A stretch of 54,457 bases of DNA from an uncultured Thiohalocapsa sp. (GTDB taxonomy: Bacteria > Pseudomonadota > Gammaproteobacteria > Chromatiales > Chromatiaceae). This document shows positions 24,287 through 33,751 of this stretch, one piece after another (positions within the stretch are counted from its first letter, which is position 1; every line of letters begins with the position of its first letter). The notes beneath the pieces were generated by a model, which saw only the letters and a list, made by a program, of their open reading frames with translations, was not told the DNA's origin and ran no database searches. Location: positions 1-54,457 of the forward strand of contig NZ_CAJXYK010000043.1 of NCBI RefSeq assembly GCF_913063425.1, written 5' to 3'. The position numbers and the translations under genes were made by a program.

Positions 24287-24942
24287 TGCGCACGGCATTC
24301 ATCGGCAGCAATTCCCTCACCGTCACCACCGCCGAGCTGCTGCTTGCGGACGGCCACGAGGTCATCATCGTCGAGCGGGATCGTAACCGCATCGACGAGC
24401 TGAGCGAGCGCCTCGACGCCGGCTTCGTGCACGGCGACGGCACCTCCCCCACCGTGCTGCGGGATGTGGAGCCCGAGAACACGGACGTGCTCTTCTGCCT
24501 GCTGGAGTCGGATCAGAGCAACATCCTGGCGGCGCTCATCGGCCGGTCGCTCGGGTTCGAGCGGGTGGTGCCGCGCATCAACGACCGCCAGTTCCAGCAC
24601 ATCACCGACGAGCTCGGACTCGATGACACGGTGCTGCCGAACCAGGCCGTGGCGAGCCACCTGCGGGACCTGCTCGGCGGCGAGAAGTCGCTGGAGCTGT
24701 CCTCGGTGATCCGCGACGATGCGGCGGTATTCAGCGTCGTCGCCGGCGAGGACGAAGCCGGCCCCTTGGAGGAGCTGGACCTGCCCGAGCGCACCCGGAT
24801 CGTGTGCCTGTACCGCAGCGAGCGCTTCCGCCTGCCGGAGAACACCCGCCGCATCAAGGCAGACGACGAGATCATCCTCATCTGCGCCCGCGAGCAGCTG
24901 GACGAGCTGCACCGCCGCTGGGGCGACACCCCGGACAACTGA
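24286..24942 (+). CDS. TrkA/KtrA-type RCK regulatory subunit
   Basis: A 218-residue soluble protein with one RCK unit (TrkA-N plus TrkA-C), so KtrA-like rather than the two-unit TrkA. The Rossmann domain includes HEVIIVERDRNRIDELSERLD, HGDGTSP and VLFCLLESDQSNILAAL. The usual glycine motif after the first strand (GxGxxG) reads IGSNSLTVTTAELL, which lacks the glycines, so NAD/ATP binding may differ. The TrkA-C part contains LDLPERTRIVCLYR and KADDEIILICAREQLDEL. It is translationally coupled to the trkH gene and probably gates it. Confidence 0.9.
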   Translation: MRTAFIGSNSLTVTTAELLLADGHEVIIVERDRNRIDELSERLDAGFVHGDGTSPTVLRDVEPENTDVLFCLLESDQSNILAALIGRSLGFERVVPRINDRQFQHITDELGLDDTVLPNQAVASHLRDLLGGEKSLELSSVIRDDAAVFSVVAGEDEAGPLEELDLPERTRIVCLYRSERFRLPENTRRIKADDEIILICAREQLDELHRRWGDTPDN

Positions 24943-24980
24943 GATCCAGCAGCAACACTGGAGAGAGTGACCATATTCAA

Positions 24981-25150
24981 CCGAAAATACGGTGACAGTA
25001 CACTTTTTTTGCAGGCCAAAAACGCAAAAACGGGGACAGTCACTTTATCTACGTCCTACACCGACAGCAGCCGTCTCAAGACCCGGCCGGCGGGCCAGCA
25101 TCCGCGGAATTAAGTAAACCGTCCCCGCTATCTGTGTCCCAGATATCTGT
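24981..25150. repeat. REP-like repeat cluster 1
   Basis: Contains ACGGTGACAGTACACTTTTT (24990-25009), CGGGGACAGTCACTT (25031-25045) and AAGTAAACCGTCCCCG (about 25113-25128). These are variants of one motif (GTATACCGTCACCG and its complement) also found at 27553-27695 and 31343-31590. They are probably non-autonomous remnants moved by a REP-associated transposase. Confidence 0.55.
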
Positions 25151-25324
25151 GTTGTTTTGCCTGGGCGCGCGTCAGCTTGGGTCGGCTCAACTGGGGCATT
25201 GCGCCCGATGCCCTGTGCTTCTGCCCCGGCTGGTGGCGCCATTTGCCAGGCAAGCACGCGCTTCCGCCCCGGCACATCGCGGCTGCGGGCGCCTGAGCCG
25301 ACGCGGTGGCCCCGCGCGGAGCGC

Positions 25325-25340
25325 TGGCACAGCGCCTGCA
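25325..25340 (+). promoter_or_regulatory. predicted sigma-54 promoter for the cytochrome operon
   Basis: TGGCACAGCGCCTGCA has a perfect TGGCAC at -24 and CTGCA at -12 with exact spacing, 76 bases before 25416. A CATTTGCC half site (25240-25247) lies about 80 bases upstream. Confidence 0.6.
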
Positions 25341-25415
25341 ACATCGGCGGCAAATTTACCGGGCCGCGTGCTCAGCAGCGCCTGCGCCGCCGCCCCCGCC
25401 GACGGAGACAGACCC

Positions 25416-26123
25416 ATGCCGAAGCATGCCAAACGCTTTTCGCGCCCTGTCCTGGTGGTGCTGGTGCTGGTGCTGCTGGTGCTGCCGGCCGCCATCGCCG
25501 CTGCCTGGATGGGCACCGAGACCATGATCGAACAGACTTCGGACGCCGAGTTCTGCACCACCTGCCACACCATGGAGCCGCTGGCGACCGCGCACACCCG
25601 CTCCAGGCACGGCGGCGATAATCCCGCGGGCCTGGTGGCGAAGTGCACGGATTGTCACCTGCCCCACGACAACGCCGCCAACCATCTGTTCGCCAAGGCG
25701 ACCACGGGCCTGCGGGACCTCTGGGCGCAGACCATCTATCCCATCCACAAGCCGGACTGGATCGGCAACCTGGCGCACCGGGAGGACTTCGTCTACGACT
25801 CCGGCTGCCTGAACTGCCATGCGGCCCTGGAGCGCGCCACCAGTGACGACCCGGCGGCCGGCATCGCCCATGAAGACTACTTCGCGTCCGCCGGCGATGC
25901 CGGCGCGGCCGCTGCGGGACCGGACAGCTGCGTCGACTGCCACCAGCATGTGGGTCATGAGAATCTGCGCAGTGCGCTGGAGGCGCATTTTGACTATGTC
26001 CCGCAGGTGGCCGGGGAGCCGGTGCCCGACGAGCAGCGCGAGGCCGAGCACGACCAGGGCGGCGAGCACGGGAGCGAGCACGTCGAAGACGCTGAGCCCG
26101 CGCCGATGGCGGCGTCCAGCTGA
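25416..26123 (+). CDS. NapC/NirT-type tetrahaem cytochrome c
   Basis: A 235-residue protein with ATG at 25416 and CGGAGACAG upstream. A single N-terminal helix (residues 10-32) anchors a periplasmic domain with four CxxCH motifs: CTTCH (47), CTDCH (77), CLNCH (131) and CVDCH (172). Spacing and size fit the NapC/NirT quinol-dehydrogenase family, which passes electrons from the quinol pool to periplasmic reductases. No partner reductase gene lies nearby, so the acceptor is unknown. The last 40 residues are acidic and histidine-rich (EHDQGGEHGSEHVEDAE), an unusual tail that might bind metal. Followed after 11 bases by the CHAD gene. Confidence 0.9.
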   Translation: MPKHAKRFSRPVLVVLVLVLLVLPAAIAAAWMGTETMIEQTSDAEFCTTCHTMEPLATAHTRSRHGGDNPAGLVAKCTDCHLPHDNAANHLFAKATTGLRDLWAQTIYPIHKPDWIGNLAHREDFVYDSGCLNCHAALERATSDDPAAGIAHEDYFASAGDAGAAAAGPDSCVDCHQHVGHENLRSALEAHFDYVPQVAGEPVPDEQREAEHDQGGEHGSEHVEDAEPAPMAASS

Positions 26124-26134
26124 GGGCTGCCGAC

Positions 26135-27163
26135 ATGCGCTTCGAGCTCGACCCACGCGAGCGCGCCGGTGCGCAGCTGCGCCGGCTGGCTACGGGCCTC
26201 ATGGACGAGACGCTGCGCCGGCTCGACGACCCCGACCTGCCACCGGCCGAAACCGTGCACGAGGCCCGTAAGGCCATGAAAAAGCTGCGCGGTCTGCTGC
26301 GGCTGGTGCGCCCGGCCGCACCGGATCTGTACCGGGCGGAGAATCGGGCGCTGCGCGATGCCGCCGCGGGTCTCGCCGCGCTGAGAGACGCAGACGCCGC
26401 GCTGGAGACCTTCGACCGGGTACTGGACACTGCCCGCGAGCACGCCGACCCGACAGCATCGACCGCAGCAGGAGACAGAGCCCAGGTCAGCCGCACGCGG
26501 CCGCAGCAGCCGATGCTCAGTGAGGCAGATCCGGCCGCGCTGGCGTCGCTGCGCGAGCGCCTCTCCGACTGGCGCGACGAGGCCCATCAACGCCAGGGTG
26601 CACCCCAGGCGCGGCTCGCGGACTTTCGCGAGCAGCTCCTCGCCGCCCGGGCGCGGGCCGCCGACTGGTGTCTGCCGGGCGCCGCTGACGACGACAGCAG
26701 CTTCGACCAGCTCGGCCCGGGGCTCAAAAAGACCTACAAGCGCGGACGCAAGGCCATGGCGCTGGCTTATGGCGACCCCGGCGTTGCCGCCTTTCATGAC
26801 TGGCGCAAGCGCAGCAAGTACCTCGGCTATCACCTGCGGCTGCTGCGCCCGGGCTGGCCAGATCTGTTGAAGGCGCAGCGCGTGGCCGTCAAGGACCTCA
26901 GCGATCTGCTGGGCGATGACCACGACCTCGCGGTGCTCGCCGAGCTGCTGGGCGAGCTGCGCCCGGAGACGGCGACCGCCGCCGAGCGCCGGGCCGAGGC
27001 GCTACTGCGCGCCGAGATGCGCCGCCAGAGCGAGTCTCTGCGCCAGCGTGCACAGGGCGTCGGTCAGCGCGTCTTCGCCGAGCGCCCCAAGGCCCTGCGG
27101 CGGCGTATCGGTATCTACTGGCGGCAGGCCGCGGCCGCCGCGAGCACCCAGGAGCTTCCATGA
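26135..27163 (+). CDS. CHAD domain protein
   Basis: A 342-residue soluble helical protein with ATG at 26135. CHAD (conserved histidine alpha-helical domain) features: ETVHEARKAMKKLRGLLRLV early, AFHDWRKRSKYLGYHLRLL and LSDLLGDDHDLAVLAEL later, with conserved basic residues for binding polyphosphate or phosphorylated ligands. There is no CYTH/triphosphatase domain. A linker of about 50 polar residues separates the two helical bundles. CHAD proteins associate with polyphosphate granules. Pairing with a tetrahaem cytochrome in one operon is uncommon. Overlaps the next gene (ATGA). Confidence 0.9.
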   Translation: MRFELDPRERAGAQLRRLATGLMDETLRRLDDPDLPPAETVHEARKAMKKLRGLLRLVRPAAPDLYRAENRALRDAAAGLAALRDADAALETFDRVLDTAREHADPTASTAAGDRAQVSRTRPQQPMLSEADPAALASLRERLSDWRDEAHQRQGAPQARLADFREQLLAARARAADWCLPGAADDDSSFDQLGPGLKKTYKRGRKAMALAYGDPGVAAFHDWRKRSKYLGYHLRLLRPGWPDLLKAQRVAVKDLSDLLGDDHDLAVLAELLGELRPETATAAERRAEALLRAEMRRQSESLRQRAQGVGQRVFAERPKALRRRIGIYWRQAAAAASTQELP

Positions 27164-27522
27164 ACGCCATGTGCATGCGGGACTTGCCCCCGGATTCGAC
27201 CGCGCCGGGAACGGGCCCCCCGCAGCCGGCATCTGCCGGCAGCCGGGCCACGGCGCCTGCCGGCACCGCGATCGTCGGACTCCTGCACGAGCTCGGGATT
27301 CTGGCGCGCGATGTGGTCGTGACACCCTGCGCCGACGGGTGGTGCCTGAGGCTGCGCTGTCCTGTGGATGAATGCGTGCGCGACTTCCTGCTGGAGCTCT
27401 CCGCCGATGCCGTCGCCGCCGCAGAACAGGGTGTTGCCCTGCGCCGCGCGCTGGCGTTGGAGCTGGACGAATCCCTTGCAGAGTGCGAGCGCCACACCAG
27501 GCCGCTGCGTATCACTCAATGA
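27160..27522 (+). CDS. hypothetical protein coupled to CHAD gene
   Basis: A 120-residue protein whose ATG overlaps the CHAD stop by four bases. The first 35 residues are proline/alanine-rich and look disordered. Residues 37-110 form a compact alpha/beta-like segment: GTAIVGLLHELGILARDVVV, CADGWCLRLRCPVDECVRDFLLEL, then a helix ending in ESLAECERHTRPLR. It contains several cysteines. I do not recognise the family. The tight coupling suggests it acts with the CHAD protein. Confidence 0.6.
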   Translation: MNAMCMRDLPPDSTAPGTGPPQPASAGSRATAPAGTAIVGLLHELGILARDVVVTPCADGWCLRLRCPVDECVRDFLLELSADAVAAAEQGVALRRALALELDESLAECERHTRPLRITQ

Positions 27523-27552
27523 CGGTGGGCAGCATCACAGCGACGAGCACCA

Positions 27553-27695
27553 GACACGGGGACGGTAACCTTGATTTGGTGGCCACAACAGCCGCTCGCG
27601 CCTGAAGGCAACGAATCTGGCGACCAAGAGAAGTATACCGTCACCGTAAAATGTACCTGCAAAAGAGATAAGTATACCGTCCCCGTAAAATTGGT
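27553..27695. repeat. REP-like repeat cluster 2
   Basis: ACGGGGACGGTAACC (27554-27568), AAGTATACCGTCACCGTAAAA (about 27629-27649) and AAGTATACCGTCCCCGTAAAA (about 27670-27690) are near-identical repeats. The last two are direct repeats about 41 bases apart. Same family as 24981 and 31343. Confidence 0.65.
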
Positions 27696-27720
27696 GGATT
27701 TGGCAGGGGACGCCGGTGGA
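27694..27720. promoter_or_regulatory. dyad-like enhancer candidate before the BCCT gene
   Basis: GGTGGATTTGG, then ACGCCGGTGG, resembles the copy at 36089 (GGTGGATTTGCCCC). It is a weaker match than the sites at 9596 and 15012. It lies 50 bases before the sigma-54 site at 27770. Confidence 0.35.
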
Positions 27721-27769
27721 TTACCACCAGACCTCGGGCAGGAGGCAAGGGACAAGGGGTGATCCGTCT

Positions 27770-27785
27770 GGGCTTGCGCCTTGCT
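27770..27785 (+). promoter_or_regulatory. predicted sigma-54 promoter for the BCCT transporter
   Basis: GGGCTTGCGCCTTGCT has GG-N10-GC and a perfect TTGCT. Transcription would begin near 27796, downstream of the first in-frame GTG (27759), so translation should start at 27831 or 27825. Confidence 0.55.
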
Positions 27786-27830
27786 TCTGCCCTGGCGAGG
27801 CGATCCTGCCTCGTCATCAGGAGCATGCCG

Positions 27831-29423
27831 ATGTCTCTGCTCCCCGGCGCCGGGCTCAAAAAGGTCTTCTCGGCGATGCAGCCGACGGTGTTTCTCGGCT
27901 CCGCCGGCCTGATCCTGGCCTTCGTCGCAGTCGGCATCGGCTGGCCCGAAGCGGCGGAGACCATCTTCGGCGGCATCCAGTCCGGCATCCTGAACAACTT
28001 CGGCTGGCTCTACGTCCTCGGCGCGACGACCATGCTGGTGTTCGTGCTGTGGCTCCTGGTGAGCCCCTACCGGCATATCCGTTTGGGTGGGGAAGACGCA
28101 GCGCCCGAGCTGTCCTACCTCTCCTGGTTCGCGATGATGTTCAGCGCCGGCATGGGCACGGGGCTGGTGTTCTGGGGTGTCGCCGAGCCGGTGATGCATT
28201 GGCAGAGCCCACCCTTCGCGCCCGGACCGGACGGCGATACGGCACGGGAGGCACTGCGGCTCAGCTTCTTCCACTGGGGCTTCCATCCCTGGGCGGGGTA
28301 CATCGTCTTCGGCCTGTCCATCGCCTACTTCCATTTCCGCCACGAGCTGCCGCTGGCCCCGCGCTCCCTGCTCTACCCCCTGATCGGCAGGCATATCCAC
28401 GGACCCATCGGGCATGCCGTGGACATCCTGGCCACTGTCGGGACGCTCTTCGGTGTCGCCACCTCGCTCGGGCTCGGCGCCATCCAGATCAACGCCGGGC
28501 TGGCACGGCTCCTGGGCGTGCCGCGGGCGGACGTGGTGCAGGTGGCCATCATCGCCGTGATCACGGTGGTGGCGACCATCTCCGTGGTGAGCGGCGTGCA
28601 GCGCGGCATCCGGCTGCTGTCGCGCTTCAATGTGGGCCTGGCGGGCGTGCTGATGCTGTTCGTGCTGGTGGCGGGGCCCACGGTGTATCTGATCGAGGTC
28701 TTCCTGTCCGGAACCGGTGCCTACCTGCAGCAGCTGGTGGGCACCAGCCTGTGGCTCGACCTGCGCGCGGGCTCCGACTGGCAGGCCGACTGGACGCTCT
28801 TCTACTGGAGCTGGTGGATCAGCTGGTCGCCCTTCGTGGGGGTGTTCGTGGCGCGCATCTCGCGCGGGCGCACTGTCGGTGAGTTCATCCTGGCGGTGCT
28901 CTTCGTCCCCGTGCTCATCACCTTCCTGTGGCTGTCGGTCTTCGGCGGCACGGCGCTGCACGCGGAGCTCTTCGGCGCCGGCGGCATCACATCGGTGGTC
29001 AGCGAGGACGCCAGCGCCGGGCTCTACGCCATGCTGGATCAGCTCCCGTTCGCATCCATCACATCGGTGCTGGCCTTGTTGATGGTGGTGGTGTTCTTCG
29101 TGACGTCGTCCGACTCGGGCTCGCTGGTGGACGACATGGTCACCTCCGGCGGACATCCCCACCCGCCGAAGGCACAGCGGGTGTTCTGGGCCGTGGCGGA
29201 AGGCACCGTGGCCGCCACCCTGCTCCTCGCCGGCGGCCTGCAGGCGTTGCGCACGGCGTCACTGACCTCGGGGCTGCCCATGACGGTCTTCCTGCTCGTT
29301 GCCTGCTGGGGGCTCGCAAAGGCACTGCGGGTGGATGCCAGGACGCACGGCGTCCCGAGCCGCAGCTCGCTGCGCAGGCAGTCCGCGGACACCCCGGACG
29401 ACGCCGGCGCGCGCGGCGCGTGA
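27831..29423 (+). CDS. BCCT family (betaine/choline/carnitine) transporter
   Basis: A 530-residue membrane protein with about twelve helices. The ATG at 27831 has AGGAG seven bases before it. Family motifs are clear: FAMMFSAGMGTGLVFWGVAEP, FFHWGFHPWAGYI, the substrate aromatic box WTLFYWSWWISWSPFVGVFVARISRGRT, and FFVTSSDSGSLVDDMVTSGG. The GMGTG form, rather than GMGIG, is seen in betaine or DMSP importers. Imports compatible solutes, coupled to Na+ or H+, for osmotic adaptation. There is no long C-terminal osmosensing tail. A predicted sigma-54 promoter lies just upstream. Confidence 0.92.
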   Translation: MSLLPGAGLKKVFSAMQPTVFLGSAGLILAFVAVGIGWPEAAETIFGGIQSGILNNFGWLYVLGATTMLVFVLWLLVSPYRHIRLGGEDAAPELSYLSWFAMMFSAGMGTGLVFWGVAEPVMHWQSPPFAPGPDGDTAREALRLSFFHWGFHPWAGYIVFGLSIAYFHFRHELPLAPRSLLYPLIGRHIHGPIGHAVDILATVGTLFGVATSLGLGAIQINAGLARLLGVPRADVVQVAIIAVITVVATISVVSGVQRGIRLLSRFNVGLAGVLMLFVLVAGPTVYLIEVFLSGTGAYLQQLVGTSLWLDLRAGSDWQADWTLFYWSWWISWSPFVGVFVARISRGRTVGEFILAVLFVPVLITFLWLSVFGGTALHAELFGAGGITSVVSEDASAGLYAMLDQLPFASITSVLALLMVVVFFVTSSDSGSLVDDMVTSGGHPHPPKAQRVFWAVAEGTVAATLLLAGGLQALRTASLTSGLPMTVFLLVACWGLAKALRVDARTHGVPSRSSLRRQSADTPDDAGARGA

Positions 29424-29452
29424 CCGCGCCCGGAAGACGCCCATACAGCGAC

Positions 29453-29468
29453 TGGTGCGCTGTTTGCT
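29453..29468 (+). promoter_or_regulatory. predicted sigma-54 promoter for the DUF2189 gene
   Basis: TGGTGCGCTGTTTGCT has TGG at -24 and a perfect TTGCT at -12 with exact spacing, 108 bases before 29576. Confidence 0.65.
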
Positions 29469-29575
29469 TGCCCTGGGGGTATCTGGCGGGCAGCGCCGGC
29501 CTGCCGGGTCATATCCACACCCGCGGCCGGCCTGCCCCGCAGCAACGAGCCCGCAGCCACACGAGGAGGCAAGTC

Positions 29576-30391
29576 ATGAGTACCTATACCCTGTCCACGG
29601 CTCATATCCCCCGCCGGGAGTACCAAATACCCCACCAGAACATGCTCCGCCCATTGGTCTGGCTGAAGCGCGGCTTCGACGACATGCTCGCCATGCCGGG
29701 CGTGAGTCTCGCCTACGGTGCCGCGGTGGCGGCGGTGGCCTTTCTCCTGGTGTTCCTGACCGTCGGCGGCAGTCAGTTCTTCCTGGTGCCCTTCCTGTTC
29801 GGCGGCTTCCTGAGCATCGCGCCCATCGTCTCCGTCGGTCTGATGGCGATGGCGAAGCGCCGCGAGGAGGAGCGCCATGACCAGACCGTCTTGAAGGTCC
29901 TGTCCGTCAACGCACCCAGCCTGTCGCTGCTGGGCCTGGTGCTGTTGTTCGTGTTCCTGAACTGGATCATGTTGTCGAATCTGATGTTCGGCGGCTTTTT
30001 CCACGAGGTGATTCCCACCTATGGCAGCGTCCGGCCGCTGCCGGTGATGTTCGGTGAGAGCTGGCCCTTCGCGCTGGTCTACGGCGGCATCGCCCTGGTG
30101 CTGGCGCTACTCCTGTTCCGCATGGTGGCGCTGTCGCTGCCGATGCTCGTGGACCAGAAGGTGGATGTCTTCAACGCCATCTTCGCGAGCTGGCGGGCCG
30201 TGGGCGAGAACTGGCCCAGCATGCTCGTCTGGGCCGTGCTGCTGTTCATGCTGACCAGCATCGGCATCGGGCTCTGGTTCGTGGGCCTGGTGGTGGTGGT
30301 GCCGCTGCTCGGCTATGCCACCTGGCATGCCTACCGCGACACCCTGGTGCCGCAGTCCACCGCCGGCGCGGACACCGACACCAGCCTCTGA
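29576..30391 (+). CDS. DUF2189 family integral membrane protein
   Basis: A 271-residue protein with ATG at 29576 and GAGGAGG upstream. A soluble N-terminal stretch of 40 residues (with RGFDDMLAMPGVSLAYG) precedes about six helices. The conserved SLPMLVDQKVDVFNAIFASWRAVGENW segment and the end YATWHAYRDTL identify DUF2189. These proteins have unknown function and are often near respiratory or stress genes. Likely co-transcribed with the LigD-polymerase gene 41 bases downstream. Confidence 0.85.
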   Translation: MSTYTLSTAHIPRREYQIPHQNMLRPLVWLKRGFDDMLAMPGVSLAYGAAVAAVAFLLVFLTVGGSQFFLVPFLFGGFLSIAPIVSVGLMAMAKRREEERHDQTVLKVLSVNAPSLSLLGLVLLFVFLNWIMLSNLMFGGFFHEVIPTYGSVRPLPVMFGESWPFALVYGGIALVLALLLFRMVALSLPMLVDQKVDVFNAIFASWRAVGENWPSMLVWAVLLFMLTSIGIGLWFVGLVVVVPLLGYATWHAYRDTLVPQSTAGADTDTSL

Positions 30392-30432
30392 GAGCGCGCC
30401 CCGACACCACCGAAGCCACAGGCCGTGCCGCC

Positions 30433-31326
30433 ATGCCAGACGCCGCATCGGTGCAACTGAGCCATCCGGATAAGGTCCTGTTTCCGGACGCCGGCTGGAC
30501 CAAGCAGGACCTCGCCGATTACTACGCCGCGGTCGCCAAGCCGCTGCTGGCCCAGGCGAGGGGGCGGCCGCTCACGCTGCGCCGCTTTCCGGACGGCATC
30601 GGCGCGGACGGCTTCTTTCAGCAGCACCACCGCGGCGATCTGCCGGAAGGCCTGCCACCGCTGCCCGCGCCCACCGCTGACGGCAAGGACGAGATCGTGC
30701 ACATCACGGTGGCGTCAGCGGACGGGCTCGCGGCGCTCGCGGACATGGCGGCGCTGGAGCTGCACGGCTGGCTCGCCCGGGCACCGGCGCTTGAGCGGCC
30801 GGACCGGGTCATCTTCGACCTTGACCCACCGGACGGCGACTTCGGTGCCGTGCGGGACGCCGCCCGCCGGGTGGCGGAGCTGATGGAGGCGGCTGGGCTC
30901 AGTGCGCACCTGATGACCACGGGCTCCCGGGGTCTGCACGTGCTGGCGCCGCTTGAGCCGTCAATGGACTTCGACGGCGTACGCGGGCTGGCCCGCAGCA
31001 TGGCCGAGCGCCTCGCCGAGCGCTGTCCGGACAGCCTCACCACCGCGCAGCGCAAGGCCAAGCGGGGTGGACGGCTGTATCTGGACATCATGCGCAATGC
31101 CTACGGCCAGAGCGCCGTACTGCCCTACTCACCCCGCGCCAAGCCGGGTGCACCCGTGGCGACACCGCTGGACTGGGACGAGCTCTCCGGGCTGCACGAC
31201 GCCCAGGCCTACGACATCCGCAGCATCCCGCGACGGCTGGCACAAAAGACTGATCCATGGGTGGATATGGACAAGGCCGCAGCCGATCCGCATGCCGTCG
31301 CGTCGGCACTCGGTGCCTCCGATTGA
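30433..31326 (+). CDS. ligD: stand-alone LigD polymerase domain (primase-polymerase)
   Basis: A 297-residue protein with ATG at 30433. It matches the POL domain of LigD (archaeo-eukaryotic primase fold): LSHPDKVLFPDAGWTKQDLADYYAAVA at the start, the catalytic aspartates in RVIFDLDPPDGDF, LMTTGSRGLHVLAPL, and LDIMRNAYGQSAVLPYSPRAKPGAPVATPLDWDEL split over two strands. There is no ligase or phosphoesterase domain, and no Ku gene in the window. It could fill gaps or incorporate ribonucleotides in end joining if partners lie elsewhere. Downstream of a predicted sigma-54 promoter through DUF2189, which would link repair to stress. Confidence 0.9.
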   Translation: MPDAASVQLSHPDKVLFPDAGWTKQDLADYYAAVAKPLLAQARGRPLTLRRFPDGIGADGFFQQHHRGDLPEGLPPLPAPTADGKDEIVHITVASADGLAALADMAALELHGWLARAPALERPDRVIFDLDPPDGDFGAVRDAARRVAELMEAAGLSAHLMTTGSRGLHVLAPLEPSMDFDGVRGLARSMAERLAERCPDSLTTAQRKAKRGGRLYLDIMRNAYGQSAVLPYSPRAKPGAPVATPLDWDELSGLHDAQAYDIRSIPRRLAQKTDPWVDMDKAAADPHAVASALGASD

Positions 31327-31342
31327 CGCTTGGAGGGCCACA

Positions 31343-31590
31343 AGACGGTGACGCAATAAGGGGACGGTGACTTCAATTCATTTCAAGGACGCCACCGATT
31401 GCCTGAGATCGATATACCGTCACCGTTTTTCGTCGCCGTTTTCCGATTTTCAACAATGCGGTGAAAATTCGGTGACAGTCAACTTAATCCTCGTCAACTG
31501 CGTCAGCCGTTGGGCGAGATGTCGTGGGGAGAGATCTATATACCGTCACCGTATTGTCACCGTATTAGTCGCCGTATTGCGGTCGCCGTG
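31343..31590. repeat. REP-like repeat cluster 3
   Basis: Motifs of the ATATACCGTCACCGT / ACGGTGACAGT family: AAGACGGTGACG (31343), GGGGACGGTGACTT (about 31359), GATATACCGTCACCG (about 31410), TTCGGTGACAGTCAACTT (about 31468), TATATACCGTCACCGTATTG (31537-31556) and GTCACCGTATTAGTCGCCGTATT immediately after, as a degenerate tandem. It fills the convergent gap between the LigD-Pol gene and the activator gene. Confidence 0.65.
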
Positions 31591-31603
31591 TTGTTGTCCC
31601 TGG

Positions 31604-33058
<1,455 letters not shown>

Positions 33059-33072
33059 GCGGGAACCTCAGC

Positions 33073-33504
33073 TCAGTGCGCTTCGCCGCGCACGCGCTTG
33101 ACCATCTCGGGCTCGGGTCCGGCGACGCGGCCGGCATCCCCGGCGGCCTCGATGTCGAACAGGTCCACGAGGCCGATGAGCTCGCCGTTGGCCTCGATCA
33201 CCGGCAACACCGACTGACGCAGGGCGCGCATCTGCTCCCGCACGGCGGACACCGCGTCCTCGGGCCGGCACGTGGGCGGGTCCGGGCGCATCACCGCCCG
33301 CACCGTGCGCCGGTCCGGGTCCAGCCCGCCGCCGACACTGCGCGCCGTGATGTCGAGCGCGGAGAGCGTCCCCACGAGCTTGCCCCGCGCCACCACCGGC
33401 AGCAGGGTGCTGCGGTGGCTGGCCATCTCTTTCGCGGCGCTGCGCAGGGTCGTATCCGGTGTGGTGACCGGTGGGCGCCGCTGTATGGTCTGGATCAGAG
33501 TCAC
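33073..33504 (-). CDS. CBS-pair protein upstream of the sigma-54 activator
   Basis: A 143-residue protein. The GTG at 33504 has an excellent AGGAGG four bases upstream, better than any longer start. Two CBS motifs: PVTTPDTTLRSAAKEMASHRSTLLPVV with GTLSALDITA, and VRAVMRPDPPTCRPEDAVSAVREQM with LPVIEANGELIGLVDLFDI. A predicted nucleotide-binding sensor in an operon with the NtrC-type regulator. It could tell the regulator the adenylate state, which is inference from position only. Confidence 0.85.
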   Translation of the reverse strand: MTLIQTIQRRPPVTTPDTTLRSAAKEMASHRSTLLPVVARGKLVGTLSALDITARSVGGGLDPDRRTVRAVMRPDPPTCRPEDAVSAVREQMRALRQSVLPVIEANGELIGLVDLFDIEAAGDAGRVAGPEPEMVKRVRGEAH

Positions 33505-33649
33505 GTGGCCTCCTGAGATTTGGGTGCTGCCGATAGGGTTCAGCCTGCGAGCCGATAGGTGCCGCCGCGACTGCGGTGCCAATGGCAGCGCCTGTCGCAG
33601 GGCTCCGGCACTCGACCGCTGCAATCACCCCAGTGATGCAATAACCTGA

Positions 33650-33665
33650 TGCAATAACCGCGCCG
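33650..33665 (-). promoter_or_regulatory. predicted sigma-54 promoter for the CBS-activator operon
   Basis: The minus-strand CGGCGCGGTTATTGCA has GG-N10-GC and a perfect TTGCA, 146 bases before the CBS gene start. It is very similar to the site before the RND adaptor (36200). Confidence 0.6.
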
Positions 33666-33751
33666 GCGCCGGGCGAGCAGTCGGCCGCTGCCCGCAAGCT
33701 CGCGCCGGCCAAGTCCGCGCGCGGCGCTGCGCGCAGTCCTGGGGAAAGGCC

